In this document: piece by piece, positions 6,261-6,615 of the stretch
How positions within the stretch are numbered: position 1 is the stretch's first letter
Layout of the letters: the number at the start of each line of letters is the position of its first letter
Assembly: GCA_934569225.1 (NCBI GenBank)
Contig: CAKTKC010000038.1
Coordinates: 1 to 6,615, forward strand
Origin: an uncultured Oscillospiraceae bacterium
GTDB taxonomy: Bacteria > Bacillota > Clostridia > Oscillospirales > Oscillospiraceae
Direction of reading: 5' to 3'
DNA length: 6,615 bases
Position numbers and translations under genes: made by a program
Notes under the pieces: model-generated
Told to the model about the DNA's origin: nothing
Database searches by the model: none
The model's input: only the letters and a program-made list of their open reading frames with translations

Positions 6261-6341
6261 TCAGCGCTCGCTGGGGCCGCCGTCACCCTTTTCAAAGATC
6301 AGATCATCCAGATCGGCGCGGGGATCGTCACAGCTGTACAC
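6261..6341 (-). CDS. Possible 26-residue small protein
   Basis: A GTG-initiated ORF begins with residues YSCDDPRADLDDLIFEK after the start and ends in PSER. AAGGAAGG lies 7 nt upstream of the GTG. Its codons end mostly in G, C or T, as in the neighbouring genes, and the protein is acidic with a regular composition. A terminator-like hairpin follows 18 nt after the stop. The coding pattern continues a few codons upstream of the GTG until a TAG, so this could also be the tail of a decayed gene. I do not recognise the family. No clear promoter is seen; TATACT (6380-6375, minus) is a possible -10. Confidence 0.3.
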   Translation of the reverse strand: MYSCDDPRADLDDLIFEKGDGGPSER

Positions 6342-6408
6342 GGTTTCACCTTCCTTCTGAAAACGCTACCTGACAGTATATGCTTCCCAAAGCAAAAAAA
6401 GTGACGTA

Positions 6409-6429
6409 TTTTCTTGACAGACAAGAAAA
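6409..6429. repeat. Palindrome over the tRNA promoter -35 box
   Basis: TTTTCTTG (6409-6416) and CAAGAAAA (6422-6429) are perfect inverted arms around ACAGA. The left arm overlaps the first half of the -35 box, so a bound protein would block RNA polymerase. Confidence 0.5.
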
Positions 6430-6442
6430 ATTTGGGTAGAAT
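6414..6442 (+). promoter_or_regulatory. Strong tRNA promoter
   Basis: A perfect TTGACA (6414-6419), a 17-nt spacer and TAGAAT (6437-6442) form a near-consensus promoter. The predicted start near 6449 lies a few bases before the first tRNA-like sequence at 6455. No separate promoter is seen before the second tRNA. Confidence 0.88.
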
Positions 6443-6454
6443 AACGGAGCGTAT

Positions 6455-6521
6455 GCACCAGTAGCTCAGTTGGATAGAGCGACCGCCTCCTAAGCGGCAG
6501 ATTGTTCGATTCCTTCGAGCC
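6455..6521 (+). pseudogene. Degenerate tRNA-Arg(CCU)
   Basis: The 5' half is a normal tRNA: acceptor strand GCACCAG (6455-6461), a D-arm with GCTC/GAGC stem (6464-6480), and anticodon loop CTCCTAA (6487-6493) with anticodon CCU, decoding AGG. The 3' half is broken. Only one base can serve as variable loop before GATTG, which does not pair with CCTTC after the T-loop TTCGATT (6505-6511). Inserting AAGG after 6504 would restore a normal five-base variable loop and a perfect GAAGG/CCTTC T-stem, suggesting a 4-nt deletion. The expected acceptor 3' strand CTGGTGC is absent; GAGCCTT is there instead. The outer anticodon-stem pair is also A-C. It is very unlikely to be charged. Confidence 0.75.
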
Positions 6522-6547
6522 TTGAAAATTGCATAAAACTTAAAAAT

Positions 6548-6615
6548 GTCTCAGTAGCTCAGCTGGATAGAGCACACGCCTCCTAAGCGTGGGGTCGGAG
6601 GTTCAAATCCTCTCT
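6548..6615 (+). tRNA. tRNA-Arg(CCU), 3' end cut by window edge
   Basis: The acceptor strand GTCTCAG (6548-6554), D-stem GCTC/GAGC, anticodon stem CACGC/GCGTG with loop CTCCTAA (6580-6586), variable loop GGGTC, and T-stem GGAGG/CCTCT around TTCAAAT all fit a standard tRNA. The last two visible bases, CT, start the matching 3' acceptor strand. The anticodon is CCU, for the arginine codon AGG. It shares almost the same D-arm as the degenerate copy upstream and appears to depend on the same promoter. Confidence 0.93.

Larger units (their letters stand above)
6092..6454. other. Intergenic region between antiporter and tRNA genes
   Basis: This 363-nt stretch has no confident gene. From left to right it holds the antiporter promoter, a very AT-rich patch (6180-6202), a GC-rich terminator-like hairpin, the candidate 26-residue minus-strand ORF and the tRNA promoter. 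Short plus-strand ORFs here are arginine- and proline-rich without good ribosome binding sites and look like shadows. Confidence 0.6.

Noticed and set aside
6215..6373. Plus-strand ORF starting at the ATG at 6215
   Set aside because: The purine-rich stretch is too close to the ATG, the product is arginine/proline-rich without pattern, and it overlaps a terminator-like hairpin.

Overview
The window looks like chromosomal DNA of a GC-rich Clostridia member, most like the Oscillospiraceae/Ruminococcaceae gut lineages. This is inferred from strong AGGAGG-type ribosome binding sites, sigma-A-like promoters, GC-rich codon third positions next to AT-rich intergenic DNA, and the gene types. No marker gene here fixes the genus.

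Layout. Positions 1-226 are AT-rich and non-coding, with a long terminator hairpin and small repeats. Positions 227-1207 (minus) encode a GMP synthase ATP-pyrophosphatase subunit that lacks the usual fused glutaminase domain. A compact divergent promoter region (1264-1350) separates it from a rightward pair: a PfkB/ribokinase-family kinase (1415-2347) and, 4 nt later, a pyridoxal/pyridoxamine kinase (2352-3173). After a 93-nt gap containing an inverted repeat that covers the ribosome binding site lies a membrane-anchored polysaccharide deacetylase with Ig-like repeats (3267-4736). A strong bidirectional terminator (4742-4775) separates it from a convergent CPA2-type cation/proton antiporter (4790-6070, minus) with its own promoter. 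Positions 6092-6454 have no confident gene, but hold a possible 26-residue minus-strand ORF followed by a terminator-like hairpin. The right end has a near-consensus promoter, a damaged tRNA-Arg(CCU) copy and an apparently intact tRNA-Arg(CCU) cut by the window edge.

Functionally these are mostly housekeeping genes: purine synthesis, cofactor or sugar/nucleoside phosphorylation, cell-wall modification, ion homeostasis and tRNA. I see no transposase, CRISPR array, toxin-antitoxin pair or defence operon. The most interesting signals are regulatory or structural: the inverted repeat that could hide the deacetylase ribosome binding site, the stand-alone GMP synthase subunit with an AT-rich 3' flank, and the degenerate tRNA that occupies the leader of an intact tRNA with the same anticodon.
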